NCBI GenBank assembly: GCA_022825945.1
Contig: JAJDVS010000034.1
Coordinates: 1-61,512 of the forward strand
DNA length: 61,512 nt
Direction of reading: 5' to 3'
DNA from: Pseudomonadales bacterium
Lineage (GTDB): Bacteria > Pseudomonadota > Gammaproteobacteria > Pseudomonadales > Pseudohongiellaceae
In this document: positions 41,037 through 51,445 of the stretch, in pieces
Numbering within the stretch: position 1 is the stretch's first letter
Layout: the number at the start of each line of letters is the position of its first letter
Position numbers and translations under genes: made by a program
The notes under the pieces: model-generated
Databases searched by the model: none
The model's input: only the letters and a program-made list of their open reading frames with translations
Told to the model about the DNA's origin: nothing

Positions 41037-43739
41037 TCAGCGCACGGGCCGGGCGTGGGCGGAGCCTCGGAAGATGGCGTTCATCAGAATCAGGTTGAGG
41101 CCGTCGAGATAGGCTCGCACGGTGGGATCCTGGGTGAAGGCGACCACTTCCCCAGCACCCCGGGACTGGGTCACGGCGAATGGCTTGTAGGCGAGCTGGC
41201 GGCGATTTTCCTCCCACAGGTAGCCGCTCGCCATCAAGTCATCGGGGCCCTGGAAGCGCGCCACATTGACGCCATCGCCGATGCGGATGGGGGTATAGAT
41301 GTCGGCGCCCCGCACGAGCACGTTGAGCACCGGCGCGACTCCGGCGCTGAGCCAGTGTTCCGGGTGTACGTCGGCCCTGGCGATCACGCCTGCAACGCCG
41401 TATGGGTCGGCGTCCAGCGAGGAAATGCGCTGCCGGAATTCGGTGTCTTCGGCGATATAGCTGCCGGCCACGGTGTTGCCGGCTTCATCCTGATCCGCGG
41501 CGGTGGCCTCGACTTCTTCCCCTACCACCGCCCGTTCGCGGCGCACCGCCAGCAGGTCCACATCCGGGTCGGCCAGAAAGCGGGTGGCGTTGCCCAAGGC
41601 GATCAGCACGCCGCCGCCGCTGACCCAGCGCTTGAGGTTCTCGACTCCCGCCTCACCGAGGGCCGACTGGTAGCCGCCTCCCGCGGTGAGCGGCAGCAGC
41701 AGCACCTGGTAGCGGTCGAGGTCCGCCGTGGCCAGCCGGTCGACCCGGATGGGAGTCACGGGGTAATCGAACTGGCGTTCGATGACAAAGCGGGTATTGC
41801 CGGCGCTGTAGGCCGAGGTGGGTTCGTCCCAGGCCATGGCCACCCTGGGGGCGTTGAAGCGCACCACATTGCCGCTGCCGAAGTTCGGGCCGTCGGTAAC
41901 CCAGCTATCGTTGGCGGCAATGACTTCGGCGCCGGTTTCGGCGGCGAGTTCGCCGAGGGTTTCGTATAGCTCGGCGGGATTGTCGGCAACATCGATGATC
42001 AGGGTACCGGCGGGGTACTCCCGGCCCTGATGGGTGAAGGCCAGGTCATTGCTCTTGATGTTGAGGCCGGCGAGCAGGCCCCGGGAGAGCAATCGCACCG
42101 CGGGCGCCGAGCCCCAGGGGACGAGATAGGCAACGCCGGCCTCGCCGCCGGCAACCACGCCGGGGATGACCAGTTCTTCCCCGGCGCTTTCGAAATCCCC
42201 ATCGGGAAAGCGGTCGCAGATATTCATTTTCACATTGAACATGTGCGGCAGGGACCAGGCGGTAACATCATAGATCTGGTCCGGCAGATTGTTCGCCCGC
42301 CGCTCTTCCTGCTCGGCGATGAAGAAATCCTCCATGGACACCTGGGGTTCGAGCAGCGTACGGATAAAGCGCTTGGCGGGCTGGTCGGCGCGAATCAGAT
42401 GGCTGCCGGCGGTGTAATCCATGCCGCAGGCGCTGAAGCCATCGGTGGCCCGCTGCACTTCAACTCCCTGGCGGGTCAGCAGCCCGGCGATACGGGTCAC
42501 GGCGGCCTGGTCGGCCTGGGCCGGAAACAGATAGGCGCGGTTGTCCTCGGCCTCGCCTTCCTCGATGGCAGTCACCTGAAAGTCGTAGAAGTCGGCGAGA
42601 AATTTCTCGCGGTTCGCGGCGACGGTCTCCGCCGTGGAAAGCGAGGTCAGGAAATGGTTGCGCACGGTGTAGGCGAAGGTGAGATCGTTGCCGTCGTACT
42701 GGCGGAACACCAGTCCTCGGGACGAAGCCTGCTCGTAGGTCATGGAGATGGTGCCGAAATAGGACGGCCAACTCGCGCCGTAGCCGGGATAAAAGGCATC
42801 GAAGATTTCCCGGGTGAAATAATCGAGGCCGAATTGGTCGAACCATCTGGCGTGGTTGCGGCCGAAAAGCTCCAGGCTTTCGCGCTGGTCCGCGGCGAGG
42901 TGGGGGTTGAAGGGATAGGCTTCCGGAGCGAAGAAATAGGTGGTGTCCCCTCCCATTTCATGGGCATCGACAAAAGCCACGGGATGCCATTGCTGCAAGG
43001 CGGCGACGCGGCCCCGGGTCTCCGGCTGGGTCAGGATGAACCAGTCCCGGTTCATGTCGAACAGATAATGATTGGTGCGGCCGCCTGGCCAGGGTTCGTC
43101 GTGTTCGGCGGAGAGCCGGTCGGAATCGGGGCGCAGACCCTCGGAACTGGTGAAATGGTGGATGAAGCGGTCGCGACCGTCGGGATTCTGCAGCGGGTCG
43201 ATAATCACCACGGTATTGTCCATGATGTCGGCAACGCGCCCGTCGCCGCGCGACGCGAGCAGGTGGTAGGCGGTGAGCATGGCGGAATCGGTGGAGGAAA
43301 CTTCGTTGCCGTGGACGGCGTAGGAAAGCCAGGTCACCGGGGGCTGGTTGACGATGATTGCCGCAGCTTCTTCTTCGGAAGTCTGGCGCGGGTCGGTCAG
43401 CGCCTGCATGTCAGCCTGGATTTCCTCGATGCGGGCCATGTTCTCCGGCGATGAAAGCACTGCATAGATCAATTCCCTGCCCTGCCAGCTTCGCGCGTAC
43501 TCGACGATTCGCACCCGGTCCGGCGCGGCTTCGGCGAGAGCCTCGAAATAGCGGACGGCATCCCGGTGCCAGGTGATTCGCTCCCCGGGGCCGTAGCCGA
43601 GCGCCTGCTCGAAGGTGGGGATTGCGGGATCGTAGTCGTCGTCGGTCCAGAAGCGGAAATCGTCCTGGGCTGCGGCGATGCCACAGGCAAACAGCGCGGC
43701 CCAGGCGAGTGCGGTTTTTACGGGCAGTGTTCGGATCAT
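41037..43739 (-). CDS. Secreted M14-family zinc carboxypeptidase with C-terminal extension
   Basis: 900 residues. Signal peptide MIRTLPVKTALAWAALFACGIAAAQ with cleavage around 24-25. The M14 domain has zinc ligands His143 and Glu146 (YAVHGNEVSS) and His260 (FVDAHEMGGD), and DNTVVIIDPLQNPDGRDRF is typical. The C-terminal 450 residues contain a glutamine-amidotransferase-like stretch (VLLLPLTAGGGYQSALGEAGVENLKRWVSGGGVLIALGNATRFL) without an obvious catalytic Cys, as in related large M14 proteins. It probably trims peptides in the periplasm or outside. The ATG at 43739 is used because the signal peptide starts there. A REP sequence lies just upstream. Confidence 0.88.
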   Translation of the reverse strand: MIRTLPVKTALAWAALFACGIAAAQDDFRFWTDDDYDPAIPTFEQALGYGPGERITWHRDAVRYFEALAEAAPDRVRIVEYARSWQGRELIYAVLSSPENMARIEEIQADMQALTDPRQTSEEEAAAIIVNQPPVTWLSYAVHGNEVSSTDSAMLTAYHLLASRGDGRVADIMDNTVVIIDPLQNPDGRDRFIHHFTSSEGLRPDSDRLSAEHDEPWPGGRTNHYLFDMNRDWFILTQPETRGRVAALQQWHPVAFVDAHEMGGDTTYFFAPEAYPFNPHLAADQRESLELFGRNHARWFDQFGLDYFTREIFDAFYPGYGASWPSYFGTISMTYEQASSRGLVFRQYDGNDLTFAYTVRNHFLTSLSTAETVAANREKFLADFYDFQVTAIEEGEAEDNRAYLFPAQADQAAVTRIAGLLTRQGVEVQRATDGFSACGMDYTAGSHLIRADQPAKRFIRTLLEPQVSMEDFFIAEQEERRANNLPDQIYDVTAWSLPHMFNVKMNICDRFPDGDFESAGEELVIPGVVAGGEAGVAYLVPWGSAPAVRLLSRGLLAGLNIKSNDLAFTHQGREYPAGTLIIDVADNPAELYETLGELAAETGAEVIAANDSWVTDGPNFGSGNVVRFNAPRVAMAWDEPTSAYSAGNTRFVIERQFDYPVTPIRVDRLATADLDRYQVLLLPLTAGGGYQSALGEAGVENLKRWVSGGGVLIALGNATRFLADPDVDLLAVRRERAVVGEEVEATAADQDEAGNTVAGSYIAEDTEFRQRISSLDADPYGVAGVIARADVHPEHWLSAGVAPVLNVLVRGADIYTPIRIGDGVNVARFQGPDDLMASGYLWEENRRQLAYKPFAVTQSRGAGEVVAFTQDPTVRAYLDGLNLILMNAIFRGSAHARPVR

Positions 43740-43814
43740 GGGAAATTCCAAAATGTTCAAGTGAAACAAAATCAATCCGGTGAGCCCCGCAGCGCAGCCT
43801 TCACCACCCTATAT

Positions 43815-43850
43815 CATCCTGCGACTGCGCTTCGCTTCGCGCGGAATGAC
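43815..43850. repeat. REP-type palindrome (ATTCTGCG family)
   Basis: CATCCTGCGACTGCGCTTCG followed by CTTCGCGCGGAATGACA, one slightly diverged hairpin unit between the M14 peptidase gene and the next gene. Confidence 0.75.
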
Positions 43851-43916
43851 ATGGGGTGGGGCTCCGCCTGGAATCACCAGAACAGGGAAAGCGCGGAATC
43901 ACTTATCCCGGCCCCG

Positions 43917-44732
43917 CTACTGCGGCGGGTTGCCGACGGGGGTGCCTTCCCTGCGCCATTCTCCATAAAGGAATTCCTCGGAGAACTCGGCGCACTTGAA
44001 CTCCAGCAGTTGCATGTCGGGCTCGACGTGGCGGTAGAGCGGGAAGCTGATCGTCCAGGGCTCGGTGAAAGTCTGGGGATCGGTAATGGTGGCCTCGTAA
44101 TCAATGTGGTTGGGGCCGCTGTAGGTCCAGCGCTCCTCCACCACCATTTCCCAGCTATGGTGATTGCCCGCCCGGTCGAACCAGGTATCGGGCATCTGGC
44201 CGGTGACCCGCACCACCAGGGTGTCGCCGTCCCAATGGGCATTGGAATGTCCCATCCAGGCGTCCACCTGGGAGGTGATTTCGGGCTGGTCCACATAGAG
44301 GATACGATTGGCCTCGGCGTATTCGTAGGAGATCAGAATCACATCGGTGGACTGCACGACCTGGAAGGGGAAGGGCAAGTAGTTCGCGCGCGGCACGCCG
44401 GGCATGAAGCACCTGGTGAGGGGATCGTTTTCCAGGGCGTTGGCGCGATTGGCGTCGCGCTGGCGGGCCGCCTGTTCGTTATAGGGGATCCGTCCGCCGT
44501 CCACCACGCCGAGACTCGCGGGAATCGCGGAATGGGCGCCGAACAGGCCGGGGTGGGGGCCCATTCGCGCCGCGTGCGGCTCGATGTCGTAATGAGCGTT
44601 GGTCATGGCCTGCCAGATGCCGCTGAAATCCGGCTTGCCCGATGGCGTGCGCGGAACGTCGTCATCCTGGGCCAGCGCGACCGGGCCGATGAGAATGGAA
44701 AAGATCAAGCCGATTACTTTCGTGAATTTCAT
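43917..44732 (-). CDS. Secreted protein of unknown function (WDGDTLVV family), copy 1
   Basis: 271 residues with a signal peptide (MKFTKVIGLIFSILIGPVALAQ). It opens with PRTPSGKPDFSGIWQAMT and carries NAHWDGDTLVVRVTGQMPDTWFDRAG. The same two motifs, P-D-[FL]-x-G-[IV]-W and W-D-G-D-T-L-V-V, occur in the next gene, so the two are diverged paralogues. The family is common in acidobacteria and some gammaproteobacteria but has no assigned activity that I know. The ATG at 44732 has AGGACAG upstream; one at 44753 is the alternative. Both genes follow the M14 peptidase region on the same strand, separated by REP repeats. Confidence 0.75.
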   Translation of the reverse strand: MKFTKVIGLIFSILIGPVALAQDDDVPRTPSGKPDFSGIWQAMTNAHYDIEPHAARMGPHPGLFGAHSAIPASLGVVDGGRIPYNEQAARQRDANRANALENDPLTRCFMPGVPRANYLPFPFQVVQSTDVILISYEYAEANRILYVDQPEITSQVDAWMGHSNAHWDGDTLVVRVTGQMPDTWFDRAGNHHSWEMVVEERWTYSGPNHIDYEATITDPQTFTEPWTISFPLYRHVEPDMQLLEFKCAEFSEEFLYGEWRREGTPVGNPPQ

Positions 44733-44796
44733 TTTCTGTCCTGTTGTGGTCAATTCGACTCAGGCCGCCACGAACTTGTACGCTGCGTCCAGCGTG

Positions 44797-44834
44797 AGAT
44801 TCTGCGACTCCGCTCCGCTTCCCGCGGAATAACG
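44797..44834. repeat. REP-type palindrome (ATTCTGCG family), diverged
   Basis: AGATTCTGCGACTCCGCTCC then GCTTCCCGCGGAATAACG: one unit between the two paralogous secreted-protein genes, just after the stop of the upstream one. Confidence 0.65.
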
Positions 44835-44840
44835 GGGGGT

Positions 44841-45884
44841 TTAGTCCCGTTCCGGGAGATCGTCGCCCTGGGCCAGGCGCAGCTCGTCCACTCGCGCCCC
44901 GCGCAGGGTGTTCATCATGCCGTAATTGCCTTCGTGGCAGGCGTATTCATAAATCTGCCCGGCCACCTTGATCATGGGAACCACCGCGGTAATCCTGTCG
45001 GTGAAGGTGGACGGGTCATCAATGGTGAATTCGTACTCCACGGTATCGTAGGCGGTGCGGGTAAATCGCTCGGTGAGCACCATATCGTAGTCGGTGCCGG
45101 TGCTTGCGAAAGTCTGGCGCAGGCCGGTGAAGTTCCTTGTTTCCACCACCAGGGTGTCGCCGTCCCACCAGCCCCGGGAATCGCCGGACCAGAGGCGGAT
45201 GTGGTCATGCAGGGCGGGCCTTTTCACCAGCGGCACGATGCGGGCGTCGTGGATCATTTCGGTCATGATCACGGCGGTGTCGCGGTTCTGGATAACCTGC
45301 ATGTTGTTGTTGTAAAGGCTCGGCACGAAGGGAGGGCCGGAATTGAAGCCGACGATGCAGCGCTCGGAAAGGCCCCGATCTTCCGGCCCGTCCTTGGCGA
45401 TTCCGCCCACCACATAGCGCACGGGACGCTCGCCGGGAATATCCGGGCCAAGCCCGCCGAACTGCCGCGGCGCGCCTTCCACCGCATCCGGTACTCGACC
45501 GTTTTCGGGATGAATGATATGCGAGGTGCGCACCACGTCGCCGAGGCCAGCGACTTCAATCCAGAAATCATTGTAGCCGCCGGGATTGCTGGTGGCTTCC
45601 GGCGCTTCCGGGTCGAGCACCAGCTTGGCGGCGGCTTCATCGGCCGCGGCGCGGGACGCCGCCACCTGGGCCCGGCGCTCTTCAAGCTCCTCCTCATTGA
45701 GTAACTGCCGGTCGCCAAAGCGCTGGGGGCGCTGCATGGGCACATCGGAAGAAAAATTCCATACGCCCTGCAGGTCCGGCTGGCCCCATTCGGTGCGCGG
45801 CGCCTGATAATCGCCACTCTGGGCAAGCACGGCCGAGCCGAGCAGCAGGAAGGACACAAAACCGAGCAAAGACTGGTTTTTCAT
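44841..45884 (-). CDS. Secreted protein of unknown function (WDGDTLVV family), copy 2
   Basis: 347 residues. Signal peptide MKNQSLLGFVSFLLLGSAVLAQ, then APRTEWGQPDLQGVWNFSS and, near residue 250, SRGWWDGDTLVVETRNFTG. It is longer than copy 1 by an insertion in the first third (an Ala/Glu-rich helix, EEELEERRAQVAASRAAADEAAAKL). Invariant-looking residues shared by the pair are Trp, Asp-Gly-Asp and a late aromatic cluster, suggesting a beta-sandwich or lipocalin-like fold. No enzyme motif is visible. The ATG at 45884 fits the signal peptide better than the one at 45896. Confidence 0.75.
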   Translation of the reverse strand: MKNQSLLGFVSFLLLGSAVLAQSGDYQAPRTEWGQPDLQGVWNFSSDVPMQRPQRFGDRQLLNEEELEERRAQVAASRAAADEAAAKLVLDPEAPEATSNPGGYNDFWIEVAGLGDVVRTSHIIHPENGRVPDAVEGAPRQFGGLGPDIPGERPVRYVVGGIAKDGPEDRGLSERCIVGFNSGPPFVPSLYNNNMQVIQNRDTAVIMTEMIHDARIVPLVKRPALHDHIRLWSGDSRGWWDGDTLVVETRNFTGLRQTFASTGTDYDMVLTERFTRTAYDTVEYEFTIDDPSTFTDRITAVVPMIKVAGQIYEYACHEGNYGMMNTLRGARVDELRLAQGDDLPERD

Positions 45885-46013
45885 GTTTCGCCTCATCCAT
45901 CAATCAGCATGATTGCGTTCAACCGACAAGTGTAACCTCCTCTACCGCCACGTCAACGCCTGCGCTGCGGATTTTGCCGGACGGAAGCCTTCGCCAATGA
46001 TTCTCACGCAGTG

Positions 46014-47480
46014 TCAATCAATGCCCAACGCAGACCAAAGCTCGTCTACCCGGGATTTGACGGATTGGCTCATCCGGATGGGCCGCCCCCACTCCCGGCG
46101 GGTTTCCCCGGGCCATTTGCTGGTCACGTCCAGCCCCATTTTCGAGCCGAGGCCGGCAACCGGGGAAGCGAAGTCGAGGTAGTCGATGGGTGTGTTTTCA
46201 ATCAGCACCGTATCCCGGGCCGGGTCCATCCTCGTGGAAATCGCCCAGATCACCTCTTCCCAACTGCGGATGTCGATATCCTCGTCCACCACGATGACGT
46301 ACTTGGTGTAGATGAACTGCCGCAGAAAAGACCACATGCCCATCATCACGCGTCTGGCATGGCCGGGATACTGCTTGCGAATGCTTGCCACCGCCACCCG
46401 GTAGGAACAGGCCTCGGGCGGCAGCCAGAAGTCGACGATCTCGGGAAACTGCTTCTGCAACAGCGGCACGAAAACTTCATTCAACGCCACCCCCAGCATG
46501 GATGGCTCGTCCGGCGGCTTGCCGGTATAGGTGCTGTGGTAGATCGGGTCGGGCCGGTGGGTAATGCGCTCGATGGTGAAAACCGGAAAAGTCTCCACTT
46601 CGTTGTAATAGCCGGTGTGGTCGCCGAAGGGGCCTTCTTCGGCGGTTTCGTCGGGATGGATCACGCCTTCGAGCACAATCTCGGCGCTGGCGGGAACCTG
46701 CAGATCGTTGCCCATGGATTTTACGACTTCGGTCTTGCCGCCCCGCAGCAGGCCGGCGAAGGCGTACTCGGAAAGCGTGTCGGGCACTGGAGTCACCGTG
46801 GCCAGAATCGTTGCCGGGTCGGCGCCGAGGGCGATGGAAACCGGGAATGGCTCGCCGGGATTGCGCGCCTTCCAATCACGAAAATCAAGCGCTCCGCCGC
46901 GATGCGGCAGCCAGCGCATGATGAGCTTGTCGCGCCCAAGCACCTGCATGCGGTAAATGCCGAGGTTTTGGCGGTCCTTGCCCGGCCCCCGGGTGATGAC
47001 CAGCGGCCAGGTGACCAGGGGCGCCGCGTCTTCCGGCCAGCAGGTCTGCACCGGAAACATGCCAATATCCACGGCTTCGCCTTCGAGCACGACTTCCTGG
47101 CAGGGCGCGGTTTTCTTCACTGTGGGGCTGATATGCAGTGCCCGGCGGTAATTGGGCAGGTTCTCCCAAAGGTCCTTCCAATCCCTCGGCGGGGCCGGCT
47201 CGCGCAGAAAGGCAAGCAGCCTGCCCACTTCCCGCAGCCCCGCAAGGTCTTCCCGGCCCATGGCCAGGGCGATTCGCTGTGTCGTGCCAAACAGATTGGC
47301 CAGCAGGGGAACGCCTGATCCCCTGGGATTCTCGAACAGCAGGGCCGGCCCGCCGGCGCGCAGGGCGCGATCGCTGATTTCGGTGATTTCCAGCGCGGGG
47401 TCCACCTCAGTGGAAATGCGCTTCAACTCCCCCCGCTCCTCAAGCAGGGCCATGAATTCCCGCAAATCCCTGAATGCCAT
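46014..47480 (-). CDS. ubiD: 4-hydroxy-3-polyprenylbenzoate decarboxylase UbiD
   Basis: 488 residues, the E. coli UbiD length. [22 protein letters not shown] at the start, then [69 protein letters not shown] and [12 protein letters not shown], the prenylated-FMN and substrate regions. It decarboxylates the ring in ubiquinone synthesis and needs prenyl-FMN from UbiX, which is not in this window. It starts seven bases after the rho stop, so the two share a transcript. It is peripheral to the cytosolic ubiquinone complex. Confidence 0.95.
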   Translation of the reverse strand: MAFRDLREFMALLEERGELKRISTEVDPALEITEISDRALRAGGPALLFENPRGSGVPLLANLFGTTQRIALAMGREDLAGLREVGRLLAFLREPAPPRDWKDLWENLPNYRRALHISPTVKKTAPCQEVVLEGEAVDIGMFPVQTCWPEDAAPLVTWPLVITRGPGKDRQNLGIYRMQVLGRDKLIMRWLPHRGGALDFRDWKARNPGEPFPVSIALGADPATILATVTPVPDTLSEYAFAGLLRGGKTEVVKSMGNDLQVPASAEIVLEGVIHPDETAEEGPFGDHTGYYNEVETFPVFTIERITHRPDPIYHSTYTGKPPDEPSMLGVALNEVFVPLLQKQFPEIVDFWLPPEACSYRVAVASIRKQYPGHARRVMMGMWSFLRQFIYTKYVIVVDEDIDIRSWEEVIWAISTRMDPARDTVLIENTPIDYLDFASPVAGLGSKMGLDVTSKWPGETRREWGRPIRMSQSVKSRVDELWSALGID

Positions 47481-47487
47481 GGAGGGG

Positions 47488-48747
47488 TTAACTTCGCCGC
47501 ATTGACTTGAAAAACTCCTCGTTGGTCTTGGTGTTTTTCAGCTTGTCGAGGATGAATTCGGTGGCCTGGACGTCCTCCATGGAAGAGAGCAGCTTGCGCA
47601 GAATCCACATGCGCTGCAGCTCTTCCTCGGTGGTGAGCAGATCCTCCCGGCGGGTGCCGGAGCGGCGCACATTGATTGCGGGATAGACGCGCTTCTCGGC
47701 GATCTTGCGGTCGAGGTGGAGTTCCATATTGCCGGTGCCCTTGAACTCCTCGTAGATCACTTCGTCCATCTTGGAGCCGGTTTCGATCAGCGCCGTGGCG
47801 ATAATGGTGAGGCTGCCGCCCTCCTCGAGATTGCGCGCGGCGCCGAAAAAGCGCTTGGGCCGCTCAAGCGCGTGGGCGTCCACGCCGCCGGTCAACACCT
47901 TGCCGGAAGAAGGCACGATGGTGTTGTAAGCCCGGGCGAGCCGGGTCATGGAATCGAGCAGGATCACCACGTCTTCCTTGTGTTCCACAAGCCGCTTGGC
48001 TTTTTCGATCACCATGTCGGCGACCTGCACATGGCGGGTGGGCGGTTCGTCGAATGTGCTCGCCACCACTTCTCCCCGCACCGAACGTTGCATCTCGGTA
48101 ACTTCCTCGGGGCGCTCGTCGATAAGCAGCACGATGAGGCGGCATTCCGGATTGTTGCGGGTGATGGACTGGGCGATATTCTGCAATATCAGCGTCTTGC
48201 CCGCCTTGGGCGGGGAAACGATCAGGCCGCGCTGGCCCTTGCCAATGGGGGCGGTGAGGTCGATGATTCGCGCGCTGAGGTCTTCGGTGCTGCCGTTGCC
48301 CACTTCAAGGCCGAGCCTTTCCTGGGGAAACAGCGGGGTCAGGTTTTCGAAGAGGATCTTGTGCTTTGCGTTCTCCGGCACGCTGAAGTTGATTTCCGAA
48401 ATCTTGAGCAGGGCAAAATAGCGTTCGCCGTCTTTCGGGGGTCGTATCTTGCCGGAGATGGTGTCGCCGGTGCGGAGGTTGAATCGCCTGATCTGGCTGG
48501 GGGATACGTAGATGTCGTCGGGGCCGGCGAGATAGGACGAGTCCGCCGAGCGAAGAAAGCCGAATCCGTCCTGCAATATCTCGAGTACCCCGTCGCCGTA
48601 GATGTCCTCGCCGTTCTTGGCATGGCGCTTGAGCAGGAAGAAGATGATGTCCTGCTTGCGCGTTCGCGCCACGTTGTCAAGGCCCATGGCATGGGCCGTG
48701 TCCAGCAGTTCGGCTATGGGTTTCTGTTTCAGTTCTGTAAGGTTCAT
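47488..48747 (-). CDS. rho: Transcription termination factor Rho
   Basis: 419 residues, full length. The N-terminal Rho-N helices and RNA-binding cold-shock fold ([45 protein letters not shown]) are followed by Walker [16 protein letters not shown], Walker [17 protein letters not shown], and the Q- and R-loops ([28 protein letters not shown]). The bicyclomycin-contact residues appear wild type. It forms a hexameric RNA-DNA helicase acting with NusG. It follows trxA, as in E. coli, but 510 bases away, with its own promoter and leader. Confidence 0.98.
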   Translation of the reverse strand: MNLTELKQKPIAELLDTAHAMGLDNVARTRKQDIIFFLLKRHAKNGEDIYGDGVLEILQDGFGFLRSADSSYLAGPDDIYVSPSQIRRFNLRTGDTISGKIRPPKDGERYFALLKISEINFSVPENAKHKILFENLTPLFPQERLGLEVGNGSTEDLSARIIDLTAPIGKGQRGLIVSPPKAGKTLILQNIAQSITRNNPECRLIVLLIDERPEEVTEMQRSVRGEVVASTFDEPPTRHVQVADMVIEKAKRLVEHKEDVVILLDSMTRLARAYNTIVPSSGKVLTGGVDAHALERPKRFFGAARNLEEGGSLTIIATALIETGSKMDEVIYEEFKGTGNMELHLDRKIAEKRVYPAINVRRSGTRREDLLTTEEELQRMWILRKLLSSMEDVQATEFILDKLKNTKTNEEFFKSMRRS

Positions 48748-49063
48748 AAGGGGTGGTTACCGTTTGCTTTGCTGTTCCGCCGCGCTGTCCGGCGGACAGG
48801 CGAAGTGCGATTTGGGTGGATGGGCAGTGCCCAGGGAAAGTCTTGTTACCGCCGTTTACGGTTTTGCGAATGAGTCTGAGCCGGGCCTGACCGGGGCGAT
48901 TACTGATCAGTGAAGTTTTCGGCCAGGAGAATCCCTGCGCCAGTACCCGCAGTCGCGATTGACCGTCAGGTTCCGGGTCGGGAGCATCATTATTCCCCAG
49001 AATTGCGCACAGTGTAAAGCAAAGTTTTTTTGATAACAAACCAATCGTTTGAGGTCGTTAGAG
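48748..49063 (-). other. Long rho leader
   Basis: A gene-free stretch between the candidate rho promoter and the rho start. A long 5' UTR is normal for rho, which terminates its own transcript early when abundant. Short frames on both strands are not supported. Confidence 0.5.
48989..49018 (-). promoter_or_regulatory. Candidate rho promoter
   Basis: Minus strand TTTACA (49018-49013), 18 bases, AATAAT (48994-48989), with an A-rich tract (ATCAAAAAAACTTTG) just upstream that could act as an UP element. It would give a leader of about 235 bases. Confidence 0.5.
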
Positions 49064-49210
49064 GTCATTCTGCGCGAAGTCGCAGAATCCCATGCAGTGG
49101 CCTCCCGGGGAGATTCTGCGACTGCGCTTCGCTTCGCGCAGAATGACGGGAAACCTGTCACTTCCGCGCAGAATGGCGGGAAGTTTGCCCCTTCCATGCA
49201 GAATGACGGG
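49064..49210. repeat. BIME cluster of ATTCTGCG repeats after trxA
   Basis: Inverted units (GTCATTCTGCGCGAAGTCGC / AGATTCTGCGACTGCGCTTC) separated by CCCATGCAGTGGCCTCCC, followed by three short direct copies of GCAGAATGACGGGAA. Over about 105 bases it matches the cluster at 49768-49874 on the other side of trxA. Confidence 0.85.
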
Positions 49211-49257
49211 AAACTTGCGCCCGCCTTGCAGCATGGCCATTCAATCGTCGGGCCAAT

Positions 49258-49584
49258 TCAAATCGCTTCGTCGACGAACGCGGACAATTGCGATTTGGAC
49301 AGGGCGCCCACCTTGGTGGCGGCCACGGCGCCATTGTTGAACACAATCAGGGTGGGAATGCCGCGGATGCCGAAATTCGGCGCGGTGGCGGGATTGGCGT
49401 CCACGTCCATCTTGCAGACCTTTAGTCTGCCCTGGTATTCGTCGGCGATTTCTTCGAGCACTGGCGCGATCATCTTGCAGGGGCCGCACCATTCGGCCCA
49501 GAAGTCCACGAGAACAGGACCATCCGCCTGCAGCACATCGGCTTCGAAACTCGCGTCGGAAACGTGGACGATATTGTCGCTCAT
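49258..49584 (-). CDS. trxA: Thioredoxin
   Basis: 108 residues with active site Trp-Cys33-Gly-Pro-Cys36 ([13 protein letters not shown]) and the cis-proline loop [12 protein letters not shown]. It reduces protein disulfides in the cytoplasm, fed by thioredoxin reductase. The ATG at 49584 gives [18 protein letters not shown]; a longer frame from 49599 lacks support. It is bracketed by nearly identical repeat clusters at 49064-49210 and 49697-49874, an arrangement open to recombination. Confidence 0.97.
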   Translation of the reverse strand: MSDNIVHVSDASFEADVLQADGPVLVDFWAEWCGPCKMIAPVLEEIADEYQGRLKVCKMDVDANPATAPNFGIRGIPTLIVFNNGAVAATKVGALSKSQLSAFVDEAI

Positions 49585-49696
49585 GGGAACTCCTTGCACT
49601 GTTGTGGTCCGGCGCCGGCGTGCCCCGGAACGGGAAAGCGGAATGGGCTGAGGCGTATGATAAGGGCAGAAACCCAGGATTCAAGCCAGGCCCGGA

Positions 49697-49874
49697 AGAT
49701 TCTGCGCTCCCGCCCCCCTCCCCGTCATTCTGCGTTTCCACCTCCCGCCATTCTGCGCCCACCCCCCGTCATTCTGCGCGCAGTCGCAGAATCCCATGCA
49801 GTGGCCTCCCAAAAAGATTCTGCGACTTCGCGCAGAATGACGGGAAACCTGTCACTTCCGCGCGGAATGACGGG
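49697..49874. repeat. BIME cluster of ATTCTGCG repeats between hemB and trxA
   Basis: Four partial units (ATTCTGCGCTCC, GTCATTCTGCGTTT, CCATTCTGCGCCC, GTCATTCTGCGCGCAGTCGC) and then an inverted unit with the same 18-base spacer as the cluster at 49064. It fills most of the hemB-trxA gap. Confidence 0.85.
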
Positions 49875-49876
49875 CC

Positions 49877-51033
<1,157 letters not shown>

Positions 51034-51087
51034 CTTCCCTCCTTTGCCAGCGTCAACCTGGCATGGTAGCGCCGCTGTCGGGACCCA

Positions 51088-51141
51088 GGAGCCTGCGCCG
51101 CAGGAATTCACGGCTGCAAATCCCCTCTCATCCACGTCCCT
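51088..51141. mobile_element. Truncated MITE copy (one end only)
   Basis: GGAGCCTGCGCCGCAGGAAT continuing to CATCCACGTCCCT matches 54 bases of one end of the 14443-14603 element (reverse orientation) with two mismatches, then breaks off. The other terminal repeat is missing. Confidence 0.8.
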
Positions 51142-51193
51142 TGCTTGCGGCAGGCAGGCGAACCTTACCATAGCACGAGATTTTGCGTTCCAC

Positions 51194-51233
51194 CGTCATT
51201 CTGCGCGAAGCGAAGCACAGTCGCAGAATCTCC
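51194..51233. repeat. REP-type palindrome (ATTCTGCG family)
   Basis: GTCATTCTGCGCGAAGCGAA followed by GCACAGTCGCAGAATCTCC; a complete hairpin-forming unit. Confidence 0.8.
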
Positions 51234-51445
51234 CCGGGAATTCCACAAACTTGTTCGTGCCATCCATGGCGCCGATTTACCGACTTCGATTACACCAGGA
51301 GCCTGCCGAGCCGCTCGGGACTACGCGCGAAGCTGTGCTTCGTATACGCTTGCCCTCGCCGTGCGACTGTGTGCAGGATAACGGAACATCGGGCGCGCGG
51401 AACGACGGAAAACGCAGGCAGCATCTCAATTTCACTGGAAACAAC

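Larger units (their letters stand above)
51034..51445. other. Repeat-rich intergenic region between divergent genes
   Basis: Contains a truncated MITE copy (51088-51141) and a REP unit (51194-51233). The remaining 200 bases before the fusion gene hold no supported gene. Promoters for both sides must lie here but none stands out. Confidence 0.5.

Noticed and set aside
49064-49874. CRISPR-like regular repeats around trxA
   Set aside because: Repeats are inverted hairpin pairs typical of REP/BIME, with no unique spacers of constant length.
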